Assembly: GCF_030409715.1 (NCBI RefSeq)
Contig: NZ_JAUFQI010000001.1
Coordinates: 3,150,501 to 3,214,500, forward strand
Source of the DNA: Reinekea marina
GTDB lineage: Bacteria; Pseudomonadota; Gammaproteobacteria; Pseudomonadales; Natronospirillaceae
Direction of reading: 5' to 3'
DNA length: 64,000 nucleotides
Both the position numbers and the translations under genes were made by a program. Positions 52,514-61,895 of the stretch are shown here, one piece after another (within the stretch, counting starts at the first letter, position 1; each line of letters starts with the position of its first letter). The notes beneath the pieces are model-generated. The model made no database searches. It was not told the DNA's origin and saw nothing but the letters and a program-made list of their open reading frames with translations.

Positions 52514-53572
52514 TTAAGATTTTCCTTTTACTAGCCGCCCAACAATGCCTTGTGGGAAAAAGTAAACCATCACCACAAACAAAATGCCTAGCCACAACAA
52601 CCATCGCTCTGGATTAAACAGTTCTACGATTACCGGTACATCGATCAGTGCATCGTGAACGGTGCCCATCCATTGATTCAAATAGTTTCGCGCCAGCATC
52701 ATAACGGTAGCGCCAATGATGGCACCGTATAAAGACCCCATGCCACCAATTACGACCATTAACAATACATCGATCATAATCGTTAACGACAACACCGATT
52801 CAGGACCCGTGTAACGAAGCCACAATGCCATTAAGGCACCAGCAATAGTGGCAATCGTTGCACTGATGACGGTAGCCGCGGTGCGGTAATAAACGGTGGT
52901 ATAGCCGATGGCTTCGGCTCTAAACTCATTCTCTCGCAATGCTTTTAAAACCTTGCCAAAAGGTGATGCAATAATTCGCACCATGACTAAAAACAGCACG
53001 GTGGAGACCGCTAGGATGAAGTAGAAATTGACGATTTTTCCAGAGATTCGAACGCCAAAGACTTTTTCATCAAACAGTTTAAAGGCGGGTGTTAGCAATC
53101 TTGGTATCTTATAGGTCATGCCATCTTCACCGCCTGTGTATAAGTAAAGCTGTGATACCAACACAGATGCTACACTGGCCACCGCTAAGGTGATCATGGC
53201 GTAGAAAATGGCTTTTACACGCAGCGAAACTAAACCAATAGCAATGGCGATAATCGCAGAAGTCAGCATCGCAATAATTACAGCGATAATGAGCACGCTG
53301 AAGCTCGGCGTAAAATTATCAAAACCAATTGCAACGGCATAAGCGCCTACACCAAAAAACAGAGTATGCGCAAAACTAACGACGCCAGTATAGCCAATCA
53401 ATAAATCATAAGATGCGACAAGCACTATGAAAATAATCAACCGAGCGGCTGTATCCAACGCACGACTGCCATCAAAAATAAAGGGAGCGAATACAATGGC
53501 GAGCAAAATTGTTGCAATAATGACTCGCAGTAAACGGCTTTCAGGTAATGTGTCTTTAATAGCTTGAATCAT
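52514..53572 (-). CDS. livM: Branched-chain-type ABC transporter permease (LivM-like)
   Basis: A 352-residue permease with about nine helices. LivM family signs are LLIGYTGVVSFAHTLFFGVGAYAV, cut here to GYTGVVSFAHTLFFGVGAY, the LKALRENEFRAEAIGY coupling loop and VIGGMGSLYGAIIGA. It is the second permease of a five-gene HAAT importer. The gene symbol reflects family, not a proven amino-acid substrate. Confidence 0.88.
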   Translation of the reverse strand: MIQAIKDTLPESRLLRVIIATILLAIVFAPFIFDGSRALDTAARLIIFIVLVASYDLLIGYTGVVSFAHTLFFGVGAYAVAIGFDNFTPSFSVLIIAVIIAMLTSAIIAIAIGLVSLRVKAIFYAMITLAVASVASVLVSQLYLYTGGEDGMTYKIPRLLTPAFKLFDEKVFGVRISGKIVNFYFILAVSTVLFLVMVRIIASPFGKVLKALRENEFRAEAIGYTTVYYRTAATVISATIATIAGALMALWLRYTGPESVLSLTIMIDVLLMVVIGGMGSLYGAIIGATVMMLARNYLNQWMGTVHDALIDVPVIVELFNPERWLLWLGILFVVMVYFFPQGIVGRLVKGKS

Positions 53573-53574
53573 GG

Positions 53575-54645
53575 TTAATTTCCTTTCGAAACCGGCACAA
53601 GACCTTTAGGTCGCCACAATAAAACAGCAACCATTAAGATGAGCGTTGAAACCAAGGCAAGCTTAGGAAAAATAAAGCCCACGTAATTAGATAGCAGCCC
53701 AACCATCAACGCCGCTAAAAAACAGCCTTCGATTGATCCTAACCCTCCGATAATGGCAACGATAAATACGGTGATCATTAAATTTTGGCCAATATGCGCG
53801 GTAATCACTTCGTCATACATACCCCACATTACACCTCCTATACCAGCAAGTGCCGACCCTGCGATAAACACGAGAATAAAGAGTTTTTCAATATCGTACC
53901 CAAGAGACTTGACCATCTCTTTGTCTTCTACTCCCGCTCGAATAAGCAACCCTAATCGGGTTTTGACAAACACCCAACGTAAGCCAAAAAATAAAACCAC
54001 GCCTAGAATTACAGCTAACAATCGATACTTTTCAAAAATAAAACTGCCCACTTGGAAGCTGCCTTGAAAAGTATCGGGCTTTAACCAAGCTTTTTCTTGA
54101 TTCCCCCACAGAACATAAATAAGTTCTTCTGCGACAATCATGCCACCCGTGGTAATTAGAATCTGCATCAAATGGTTGCCATACACATGGCGAATAATGA
54201 CTTTTTCAAATACCCAAGCAATTAAACCAACAACAATGGCTGACACTAACATCGCAAGAATCATCAACCCCACTTGCACGAATACAGAACTGCCGGTGAG
54301 TAAATCTGGCCATAAATGCATGACGCTAAACCCTACAAATGCACCAAATGAAATAAAGGCACCGTGGCCAAAGTTCAGTACATCCATCAAGCCAAACACC
54401 AGTGTAAAGCCCGAAGTCATAATAAAAATCATCATACCCATGGCAACACCGGCAACAGTTAATGTCATCCAAGCTGCAGGATCACGAATAAGTGCAAAGC
54501 CAACTACCGCAAAAGCTAAGATTAAAAACAAAGCTTGAACGGTTGGGCTTTGCTTCCAGTGTTCGGTGTGACTAACAGATTCTTCAGTTGGGTGAGGTGC
54601 AGAACTTGCTTCACCAGCCGGTAACTTTTTTGTCGCTGAATTCAT
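53575..54645 (-). CDS. livH: Branched-chain-type ABC transporter permease (LivH-like)
   Basis: A 356-residue permease with about nine helices. The LivH signs are SGFTLVFGLMDVLNFGHGAF, the coupling loop EDKEMVKSLGYDIEKLF and IGGLGSIEGCFLAALMVG. Its N-terminal 40 residues (KKLPAGEASSAPHPTEESVS) are an unusual hydrophilic extension. It overlaps the livF-like gene by 4 bases and is followed by the LivM-like gene after 2 bases. Confidence 0.88.
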   Translation of the reverse strand: MNSATKKLPAGEASSAPHPTEESVSHTEHWKQSPTVQALFLILAFAVVGFALIRDPAAWMTLTVAGVAMGMMIFIMTSGFTLVFGLMDVLNFGHGAFISFGAFVGFSVMHLWPDLLTGSSVFVQVGLMILAMLVSAIVVGLIAWVFEKVIIRHVYGNHLMQILITTGGMIVAEELIYVLWGNQEKAWLKPDTFQGSFQVGSFIFEKYRLLAVILGVVLFFGLRWVFVKTRLGLLIRAGVEDKEMVKSLGYDIEKLFILVFIAGSALAGIGGVMWGMYDEVITAHIGQNLMITVFIVAIIGGLGSIEGCFLAALMVGLLSNYVGFIFPKLALVSTLILMVAVLLWRPKGLVPVSKGN

Positions 54646-55397
54646 TGGTGAGCCTCCATTGAAAGACCGAGCAGCGCGGATTGCTTTTCTTCATCGGCTA
54701 CAAATGAAGCCATATCACTTTCGTGAACGATGACACCATCATCCATAATGGCTAAATGATCGCCTAGTACGCTGGCCATTCTAAAATTCTGTTCAACCAT
54801 TAAAATTGTTGTGTTGTTTTCTTTTAATTGATTAAACGCGGTAATTAAATTCTCTATGATCGAAGGTGCTAACCCTTTACTCGGTTCGTCGACCAACAAG
54901 AGCTCGCATGGTTCTATAATTGAGCGCGCTATCGAAAGCATTTGCTTTTGCCCACCCGACAATTGCCCCGCTGGCCACTGCCAAAACTTTTTCATGGCGG
55001 GAAATAAAGTAAATATCCACTCTAAGCGTTCTGGATCAATTTTATTTTTCCGTGTGGCCAGTCGAATATTTTCTTCAACGCTCAATCCGGAAAATATACC
55101 CATATTTTCGGGGACGTAATGCAACCCTTTACGTGCAATCGCCACAGTTTCAAGTGTTTGAATGTCATCGCCATTCAGTTGGATTTTACCTTGGGCCGCC
55201 TGCCACAACCCCATGATTGTGCGCATGGTAGTTGTTTTTCCGGCACCATTTCGACCCAATAACATGGTGACTTGATTTCGCGGTACGCTGAAACTGACAC
55301 CGTGTAATATATTATATTGAGCAATATTCGTATGAACGGAATCTAGTGTTAATACGTTATCTTGCACTTGCGCATCTTGCTGTAACTGAGCAGTCAT
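54642..55397 (-). CDS. livF: Branched-chain-type ABC transporter ATPase (LivF-like)
   Basis: A 251-residue ABC ATPase. Walker A is GRNGAGKTT, the Q-loop region includes LHYVPENMGIFSGLSVEENI, the signature is LSGGQKQMLSIARSI and Walker B is LLLVDEPSKGLAP. The ending lacks a long C-terminal tail, as usual for LivF. It overlaps the LivG-like gene by one base and the LivH-like gene by 4. Confidence 0.9.
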   Translation of the reverse strand: MTAQLQQDAQVQDNVLTLDSVHTNIAQYNILHGVSFSVPRNQVTMLLGRNGAGKTTTMRTIMGLWQAAQGKIQLNGDDIQTLETVAIARKGLHYVPENMGIFSGLSVEENIRLATRKNKIDPERLEWIFTLFPAMKKFWQWPAGQLSGGQKQMLSIARSIIEPCELLLVDEPSKGLAPSIIENLITAFNQLKENNTTILMVEQNFRMASVLGDHLAIMDDGVIVHESDMASFVADEEKQSALLGLSMEAHQ

Positions 55398-56182
55398 TAG
55401 GCCACCTCATCAGATTCGGGTAACTCACCAAGATACGCTTGGCGGACAACGTCTAAAGACATTACTTTTTCAGGATTACCATCGGCAAGCAATTTGCCGT
55501 TATGCAGCACTATAATTCTGTCGGCTAAGGTACGAATCACATCCAATTTGTGCTCTACCAATAAAATGGTTCGGTTCCCTTCACTTTTGATTTTTGCAAT
55601 AAGCTCTAACAGCACAGGGGCTTCGTCTACGCTCATTCCGGCAGTGGGCTCGTCAAACATCATGACTTTAGGGTCCATCGCTAGCATCATGCCAACTTCT
55701 AATCTACGTTGGGCTCCATGGCTCAACGCTCTTGCTAACTCTTGCGATTTTGATGTTAGCTCGATGGTATCTAATAATGATTCAACTTCTTTTTTTACTG
55801 AATTTAACCGGCTAGCAAGCGCCCAAATTTTTGGTCCAAACCCTAATCGAGCTTGCACTACAAGGGTCAAGTTTTCAGCGACGGTTAAATTTGGAAACAA
55901 TTGAGTTAATTGAAAGGCTCGGCCTACGCCATGCTTGGCCCGCTTTGCGATCGCCCAATTGGATATATTGCGACCTTCTAAATAGACATCGCCTTCTGAA
56001 GCCGGTAGCTGCCCAGAGATGAGATTAAAATAGGTCGTTTTGCCAGCACCATTAGGGCCGACGATCGCCGTCAATGTTCCCTGTTCAAATTCCGCACTGA
56101 CCTGATCAACAGCAATGTGGCCGCCGAACCGGATACTTAAGTTTTGGGTTTTAAGAACGGGGGAAGAATCTTGACTTGGCAT
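55397..56182 (-). CDS. livG: Branched-chain-type ABC transporter ATPase (LivG-like)
   Basis: A 261-residue ABC ATPase. Walker A is GPNGAGKTT, GVGRAFQLTQLFPNLTVAEN is the Q-loop region, the signature is ALSHGAQRRLEVGMMLA (LSHG in place of the common LSGG, frequent in this family) and Walker B is VMMFDEPTAGMSVDE. The C-terminus has the LivG-type VMSLDVVRQAYLGE. It forms an ATPase pair with the LivF-like protein. Confidence 0.9.
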   Translation of the reverse strand: MPSQDSSPVLKTQNLSIRFGGHIAVDQVSAEFEQGTLTAIVGPNGAGKTTYFNLISGQLPASEGDVYLEGRNISNWAIAKRAKHGVGRAFQLTQLFPNLTVAENLTLVVQARLGFGPKIWALASRLNSVKKEVESLLDTIELTSKSQELARALSHGAQRRLEVGMMLAMDPKVMMFDEPTAGMSVDEAPVLLELIAKIKSEGNRTILLVEHKLDVIRTLADRIIVLHNGKLLADGNPEKVMSLDVVRQAYLGELPESDEVA

Positions 56183-56243
56183 GATTCACCTCTTGTTTTT
56201 ATTGTAAGGAAGTCGGCGCACTTTGCGTGCGCCTTAATTGAGA

Positions 56244-57428
56244 TTACTTTTTCATTGCACCAATAGGTACATTCATTTCTGATGGCTTAATTTCACGAAC
56301 GGTTTCTAATCGAGCCCATTCGTAATCGTCATCAACGACCACTTTAAAGTGATACATAGATTGCAATGCTTGGTGGTCTTCTGCACGGAATGTCATGGTG
56401 CCTTTTGGCGTTTCCCAGCTCATGCCCTCTAACACTTTGATCATGGCATCTGCATCAGTGCTGCCGGCTTTTTTAATGGCTTCAACTGCAGCAATACCCA
56501 CACTCATACCACCGGCAGTGAACATATCTGGTGGTGAATCGAAACGCTTGTAGTGCTCTTTCACGAGCCAATCGTTAATTTCATTCTTAGGGTTTTCGTA
56601 GTAGTAGTATGTTGCACCTTCAGCACCTGGGAACTGCTTATAAGCGGGTAATACCGCTAAAATGTTACCCGCAAGCGCAAACTCAATATTATACCGCTCT
56701 GGGTTCATCGCCTGTATTTTAGCCAACGGATTTCCCCCAGCCCAAATGGTATAAATAAGCTTTTTACCTTCTTTATCTTTCAGTGCATCAAACATACGCT
56801 GACCAGAAGCCGTAAAATCGGTCGTTGTGGTTGGTACATACTCTTCATGCACAACCTTGGCACCCGTGCCTTCCAATGCATCTTTAAAGGCTTGAGCCCC
56901 ATCACGACCAAAAGCATAGTCTTGGGCTAAGATTGCTATTGAAACACCAGGACGTCCAATTGCTTTTGCACTGGCTATGGCATCTTGAGTTGAGTTACGT
57001 GCTGAGTGAAAAATGTATTTGTTTGAGTTCTCACCCGTAATTGAATCAGCAACCGCTGGGTCAACAAATAATATCTTTTCATACTCTTCAGCTACTGGCA
57101 GCATGGCCATCGCAACCCCTGAGGATACAGGACCCACTGCAAAGTCTACTTCGTCATCGGCATAAGCTTCTTCAAGCATTGATCTACCCACTTCAGGGTT
57201 CGCTTGCGAATCTTTTTCGATCACAACAATTTTTTCGCCGTTTACCATCATGGTTCCGCCGGTTGCATACTCTAGGCCAAGCATCAAACCATCGTGGCTT
57301 TGCTTACCGTAGGCACCGAGTGGACCCGAGCTTGGGTAAATGTGACCAATTTTTATCTCTGCAAATGCTGCTGTGCCCAGTGCGGCGACCATTACGCCAG
57401 CGGCTGTGGCGAGTTTCGTCATTTTCAT
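56244..57428 (-). CDS. Periplasmic binding protein of a branched-chain-type ABC importer
   Basis: A 394-residue class I binding protein with a signal peptide (MTKLATAAGVMVAALGTAAFA). The two lobes show IKIGHIYPSSGPLGAYGKQS, VDFAVGPVSSGVAMAML, ILAQDYAFGRDGAQAFKDAL and GMSVGIAAVEAIKKAG. It is the first transporter gene after the CoA ligase gene on the same strand. The binding pocket does not reveal the ligand; the neighbouring acyl-CoA ligase suggests a carboxylic acid, possibly aromatic or hydroxylated, in place of an amino acid (inference). Confidence 0.88.
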   Translation of the reverse strand: MKMTKLATAAGVMVAALGTAAFAEIKIGHIYPSSGPLGAYGKQSHDGLMLGLEYATGGTMMVNGEKIVVIEKDSQANPEVGRSMLEEAYADDEVDFAVGPVSSGVAMAMLPVAEEYEKILFVDPAVADSITGENSNKYIFHSARNSTQDAIASAKAIGRPGVSIAILAQDYAFGRDGAQAFKDALEGTGAKVVHEEYVPTTTTDFTASGQRMFDALKDKEGKKLIYTIWAGGNPLAKIQAMNPERYNIEFALAGNILAVLPAYKQFPGAEGATYYYYENPKNEINDWLVKEHYKRFDSPPDMFTAGGMSVGIAAVEAIKKAGSTDADAMIKVLEGMSWETPKGTMTFRAEDHQALQSMYHFKVVVDDDYEWARLETVREIKPSEMNVPIGAMKK

Positions 57429-57489
57429 GTCGTTCTCCTGTTATTTTTATTTTCTACTACGCTTTTTTTAACTTCATCTAGGGCTGATG

Positions 57490-58992
57490 TTAAGCAACCC
57501 AATTACGAACCAAACCACGCCTAATTTTTCCCGTGGCTGTTTTTGGCAATTCATCGGCAAACTCAACTCGCTTAGGAACTTTGTAACGTGCCAAGTTTTC
57601 TCTACAAAAATCCAATACTTGCTCTTTAGTAACAAACAAACCCGGCTTACATACTACAATTGCAACACCCGTCTCACCCCAAACTCTGTGCGGCTCACCC
57701 ATGACAACCACTTCTTCTACGGCATCCAGTTGATTGATAACTAGTTCAATTTCGCTGGGGTATACGCACTCACCGCCACATATAAATAAGTCATTCATGC
57801 GATCAACGATGTGGTATTGCGAGTCAACTCTTTGGGCAACATCCCCCGTTCTAAACCAACCGCGGTAAAAAGACGATTTCGTAGCATGAGCACTGCGCCA
57901 ATAGCCTGGAGTAACGGCTTCACCTTTAATTAAAATTTCACCCGGTTCACCTTCATCAACATCAGTCGAATCCGGACCGACTAACCTAACGTGCGTATGC
58001 TTAACAACATTACCCACTGCCGTTGGTTGCTTAAGCGCTTCTTCTTTAGTTTGCAAAAACAACGTTGGTCCCGATTCTGTTAACCCACATCCATTTTGAA
58101 TAACCAAGCCTTTTTCAAACCATAGCTGCCAAAGATCTTTTGATATGGGTGCGCCACCACTGGCAACAATGTTAAATTGGTCGACAGGAAATTCCGCCTG
58201 TTCAAACTCAACAAGCTCCGCCATTTTTTGAAACAAGGTAGGAATAAACAACACGCTCGTCACTGGTTTGTTTTGCATGTCATTTAATAGTTGATAAGGA
58301 TTGGCCTCGGCATAGACTTGAACACAGCCGCCTTGCATGAGCGTGGGCATGGCAAATAAATTAATACCTGCGGTATGGTAATGCGGTAACGCTGAAAGAT
58401 TATATTCGTGATCTGTCAGCTCAACTAAACTCAATACATTGTCAACATTAGTCACATGCATGGTCCAATTGTATATAACCGCTTTAGGTTCACCTGTGGT
58501 GCCAGAAGTGAATAACAAGTACCAAGGTGTTTGTTCATGACTAACCGTTGCGGTAATCGAAGCAACATCGCCTACTAACGCTTGATCTATTTCGCAAATG
58601 CCAAAACTTTTTATTCTGTCTACAGGCTGGAAACTATTTACCAAGGTTTCAAATTGATCTTCGTATAAAATTAAAGACGGTTCGGCCAGCGTGATTATAT
58701 GTTTGTGAACCTGTTGAGATTCTCGCCAATTCAATGGTAAGAGCGTGATCGATGCTTCTTTCGCGGCAAGCAATGCTGCAAAAAAATCAATTGAGTTTTT
58801 AGCGACCCAGACAACAACATCTCCTTCGGTTAAACTCTGGCTTGCAAAAAAGCACTTCCACTTTTGGGTTTGAAGATAAAGGACCTGATAATCCCACTCA
58901 CGCCCGGTTGCCACATCGACCAGCGCTATACTTGAGCCATATAACTGGCTCAAGTTCAAACTGATTGAGTGAGGCAAAATTGTTGGGTTCAT
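57490..58992 (-). CDS. AMP-forming acyl-CoA ligase
   Basis: A 500-residue adenylate-forming enzyme. The P-loop is LLFTSGTTGEPKAVIYN, followed by NGCGLTESGPTLF, the GWFRTGDVAQRVDSQYHIVD hinge region and the catalytic lysine in LPKTATGKIRR near the end. It should activate a carboxylic acid with ATP and CoA. It overlaps the TetR gene by 4 bases and lies ahead of the importer genes, so import and activation are likely to be coupled. The acid cannot be named from these motifs. Confidence 0.9.
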   Translation of the reverse strand: MNPTILPHSISLNLSQLYGSSIALVDVATGREWDYQVLYLQTQKWKCFFASQSLTEGDVVVWVAKNSIDFFAALLAAKEASITLLPLNWRESQQVHKHIITLAEPSLILYEDQFETLVNSFQPVDRIKSFGICEIDQALVGDVASITATVSHEQTPWYLLFTSGTTGEPKAVIYNWTMHVTNVDNVLSLVELTDHEYNLSALPHYHTAGINLFAMPTLMQGGCVQVYAEANPYQLLNDMQNKPVTSVLFIPTLFQKMAELVEFEQAEFPVDQFNIVASGGAPISKDLWQLWFEKGLVIQNGCGLTESGPTLFLQTKEEALKQPTAVGNVVKHTHVRLVGPDSTDVDEGEPGEILIKGEAVTPGYWRSAHATKSSFYRGWFRTGDVAQRVDSQYHIVDRMNDLFICGGECVYPSEIELVINQLDAVEEVVVMGEPHRVWGETGVAIVVCKPGLFVTKEQVLDFCRENLARYKVPKRVEFADELPKTATGKIRRGLVRNWVA

Positions 58993-59633
58993 TTTTTCAA
59001 CCCGTTTTTGAGTAAATCAATGATCGAATCCACCACCTCATCCAAGGTGTCCTCTGATGAGTGTGTACCGCCCCAAACAATGTAGCGCTGCCCTATAAAA
59101 TGCATCATGCCCATGATGGCCCATGACCAACTTTCTAATTGACCCTTTCGAATGGATTCTTTTTCGACCGCCACACCCAATGCTTCTTGATACCCTTGGG
59201 CGAAAGACATGTAATAAGCTTTATGAACTTCAGGGTCTACAAACTGGCTTTCTTGTAAAATGCGATATAAATGAGGGTGTTCTTGGATGTAGTTTAAAAA
59301 GGTTCGCAACCCTACCCTTTCAGCCTCTAGGCGATCTTCAATATTAATTACCGACTCAGATAGCAATGAGCGAATTGTGCGGTTGATATACAAAACCAAC
59401 TCTCGAAGCACATCTTCTTTGCATTTGAAATAAAGGTAAAAAGTACCCTGAGCAATACCCGCCCGATAAGCGATGCCCGTTATTGAGCCTTCATGAAAGC
59501 CCTTCTCACCAAACTCTACTTCAGCTGCATTTAATATCTTTTCTAGCGTTAACTTGCCGCGCTGAGTTTTAGGCACAAGCACCTGACTGAGTTCTTTTAA
59601 CGATTCCACAACCAAACCTGACGACTGATTCAT
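58989..59633 (-). CDS. TetR-family transcriptional regulator
   Basis: A 214-residue TetR-type repressor. The helix-turn-helix is GSITGIAYRAGIAQGTFYLY followed by FKCKEDVLREL. The C-terminal ligand domain is helical and variable. It is the first gene of the ligase-importer-hydrolase unit (4-base overlap with the ligase gene), so it probably represses its own operon and answers to the acid or its CoA ester (inference). Confidence 0.9.
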   Translation of the reverse strand: MNQSSGLVVESLKELSQVLVPKTQRGKLTLEKILNAAEVEFGEKGFHEGSITGIAYRAGIAQGTFYLYFKCKEDVLRELVLYINRTIRSLLSESVINIEDRLEAERVGLRTFLNYIQEHPHLYRILQESQFVDPEVHKAYYMSFAQGYQEALGVAVEKESIRKGQLESWSWAIMGMMHFIGQRYIVWGGTHSSEDTLDEVVDSIIDLLKNGLKK

Positions 59634-59784
59634 GTTTCACCTTAAAGAGTTAAGTGACTTCTTTCAAGCGTTCTTTTCCCCTACTTAAGTAGGAGTTACT
59701 TACCGAGTCATTTCGCCAACACCTTGCTATGTGCTGTATATCGTCTAATACTGGTCAATAAGCCCAAATTTTAAAGGATTTAAC

Positions 59785-61575
59785 GTGGACCCACTTTTAC
59801 TGCTCGTTGGCGTTGGCATTGTGTCAATTCTTTGCCAACTCTTAGCCTACCGACTGAAACTACCCGCCATTTTGCCGCTTTTGGTTGCAGGTATTCTGCT
59901 AGGACCCGTCTTTTCTGTATTAGACCCCGATTTATTATTTGGCGATTTATTGTTCCCGATCATTTCACTATCGGTCGCCATCATTTTATTCGAGGGTGCC
60001 CTCACTCTAAGGTTTCAAGATCTCGGCCACCATGGTTCGATGGTACGAAACTTATGCTCTGTAGGAGCCTTAGTAACCTGGGGGGTCATTACACCGACGG
60101 CGTATTTTGCACTTGGAGTAAGTTGGCAAATGGCTTTTTTGTTCGGCGCGATTATTACAGTAACCGGTCCAACCGTTATCGTGCCCATGCTCAGAACGGT
60201 CAGGCCATCCGTTAAAGTCGCGAACATTTTACGCTGGGAGGGTATTATTATTGACCCAGTAGGTGCCCTGCTCGCGGTTTTGGTGTTCGAATTCATCATT
60301 GCTTCTGCCCAGCCCTTGCAACACACATTGCAACTATTTGGGATGGTATTGGCGAGCGGTTTTGGCATTGGCGCGGCCGTCGGTTTTGCGCTGTCTTGGG
60401 TCTTACGCAAGAACTGGATCCCGCATTATTTAACTAACACAGCCGTTTTAACCATTATGCTGGGGGCGTTTGCCCTTTCGAACGCCTTAGCCCATGAATC
60501 TGGATTATTATGCGTGACCGTCATGGGGATATGGATGGCAAATAGTAAAGACCTGGATGTCAGCGATATTCTCGAATTTAAAGAAACACTCAGTGTCTTA
60601 CTCATATCAGGATTGTTCATTTTACTGGCGGCTCGTATCGATTTAGCTTCTATCATAGCCATAGGCTCTGGCGCTGCGGTTTTATTAGTAGTTATTTTGT
60701 TTATCGCTCGGCCCGTCAGCGCATTTATTTCTTCTATTGGCACCGATTTAACGTGGCGAGAAACCGCACTCATCTCTTGGATAGCGCCTAGAGGCATTGT
60801 TGCTGCAGCCGTATCTTCGCTTTTTGCATTAAAATTAGAAGCACTGGGGTTTGACGGCGCCGAGTTGCTGGTTCCCATGGTGTTTTTAGTGATTGTCACC
60901 ACCGTATTTTTACAAAGCTTAACAGCTAAACCCATTGCCCGAATGCTTGGGGTTACTGCCCCCTCGCCTTCTGGCGTATTAATCTTTGGCGCAAGCAGTT
61001 TTGCCCGAGCTTTCGCGAAATTACTCAAAGAGAAAAACATCAATGTATTGCTCGCCGACACCAACTGGGATGCCATTCGCCAAGCTCGAATGGATAACTT
61101 AGACACCTACTATGGCAACCCTATTTCAGAGCATGCGCGATTAACGTTGGAGCTATCGAGCTATGGAAAAGTACTGGTGTTATCACCTTATAAACAACTT
61201 AACCCGCTAGTGACATACCACTTTGAAGATATCATTGGCAAAGGCAAGGTTTTTGGCCTCACCCACGGCGAGCAATCAAAAACAGCCAGCCACAAAGTCT
61301 CCGAAAGCTATGCAAAAAAACTGGGGTTATTTAAAGAGGGCGTTACCTACAGCAAGCTGGCCAGCCTAATGTCGAAAGGCGCGACAATAAAATCAACCAA
61401 AATTTCTGAAGCGTTTACCTTTGAAGACTACCAAGAAGAATATGGCAATCGAGCCATTCCGCTATGCTCTATCGACCCTAACGGAAGAACTTACATAAAT
61501 AACCTAGGTAGCGAACTCACCATAAAACCAGACTGGGAAATAGTGAGCTTAGTGTCACCTGAAGAACCTAAGTAA
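59785..61575 (+). CDS. CPA1-type cation:proton antiporter with C-terminal RCK-like domain
   Basis: A 596-residue membrane protein. Residues of about 1-390 carry 12-13 helices of the NhaP/CPA1 type (LAYRLKLPAILPLLVAGILLG cut at the repeat, FEGALTLRF, TGPTVIVPMLR, IDPVGALLAVLVFE, SWIAPRGIVAAAVSSLFAL). From residue 395 a Rossmann/TrkA-N-like regulatory domain follows (GVLIFGASSFARAFAKLLKE, LADTNWDAIRQA). It should exchange Na+ or K+ for H+ across the inner membrane. The start is a GTG after AAAGGATT. It stands alone, divergent from the TetR gene. Confidence 0.9.
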   Translation: MDPLLLLVGVGIVSILCQLLAYRLKLPAILPLLVAGILLGPVFSVLDPDLLFGDLLFPIISLSVAIILFEGALTLRFQDLGHHGSMVRNLCSVGALVTWGVITPTAYFALGVSWQMAFLFGAIITVTGPTVIVPMLRTVRPSVKVANILRWEGIIIDPVGALLAVLVFEFIIASAQPLQHTLQLFGMVLASGFGIGAAVGFALSWVLRKNWIPHYLTNTAVLTIMLGAFALSNALAHESGLLCVTVMGIWMANSKDLDVSDILEFKETLSVLLISGLFILLAARIDLASIIAIGSGAAVLLVVILFIARPVSAFISSIGTDLTWRETALISWIAPRGIVAAAVSSLFALKLEALGFDGAELLVPMVFLVIVTTVFLQSLTAKPIARMLGVTAPSPSGVLIFGASSFARAFAKLLKEKNINVLLADTNWDAIRQARMDNLDTYYGNPISEHARLTLELSSYGKVLVLSPYKQLNPLVTYHFEDIIGKGKVFGLTHGEQSKTASHKVSESYAKKLGLFKEGVTYSKLASLMSKGATIKSTKISEAFTFEDYQEEYGNRAIPLCSIDPNGRTYINNLGSELTIKPDWEIVSLVSPEEPK

Positions 61576-61895
61576 ACTGTATTCTATAGTCTAATCATCT
61601 AGCAAGCATCGCAGTGAAATCATAAGCTGCGATCGCTTCACCCTTTACCGCCAATATTTTCCACCAGCCTTCATAAAACTTTAGTATCACCATGAGATAG
61701 TTTTTAAAGTTGCCAACGAGCACTCAAAATGAGCCTAAGGAACGATTAGAGACCTAGGTCTAATAGACTTTTTGTTGACCAAGTGCATAGAATCGACCCA
61801 ATCGTACACAGTTCAAGCACGGAGCAAGCGGTACCAGCCAAACTGTTATGAGAGTTTCGTTCAAAAGCAATAATAAACTAAAGAGAGGAAACTAA
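61576..61895. other. Gene-free region with a 12-base palindrome
   Basis: No gene is seen in these 320 bases. The perfect palindrome AGACCTAGGTCT lies at 61750-61761, about 135 bases ahead of the phosphodiesterase start, and may be an operator. AGAGAGGAA near the end is the ribosome site of that gene. Confidence 0.5.
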
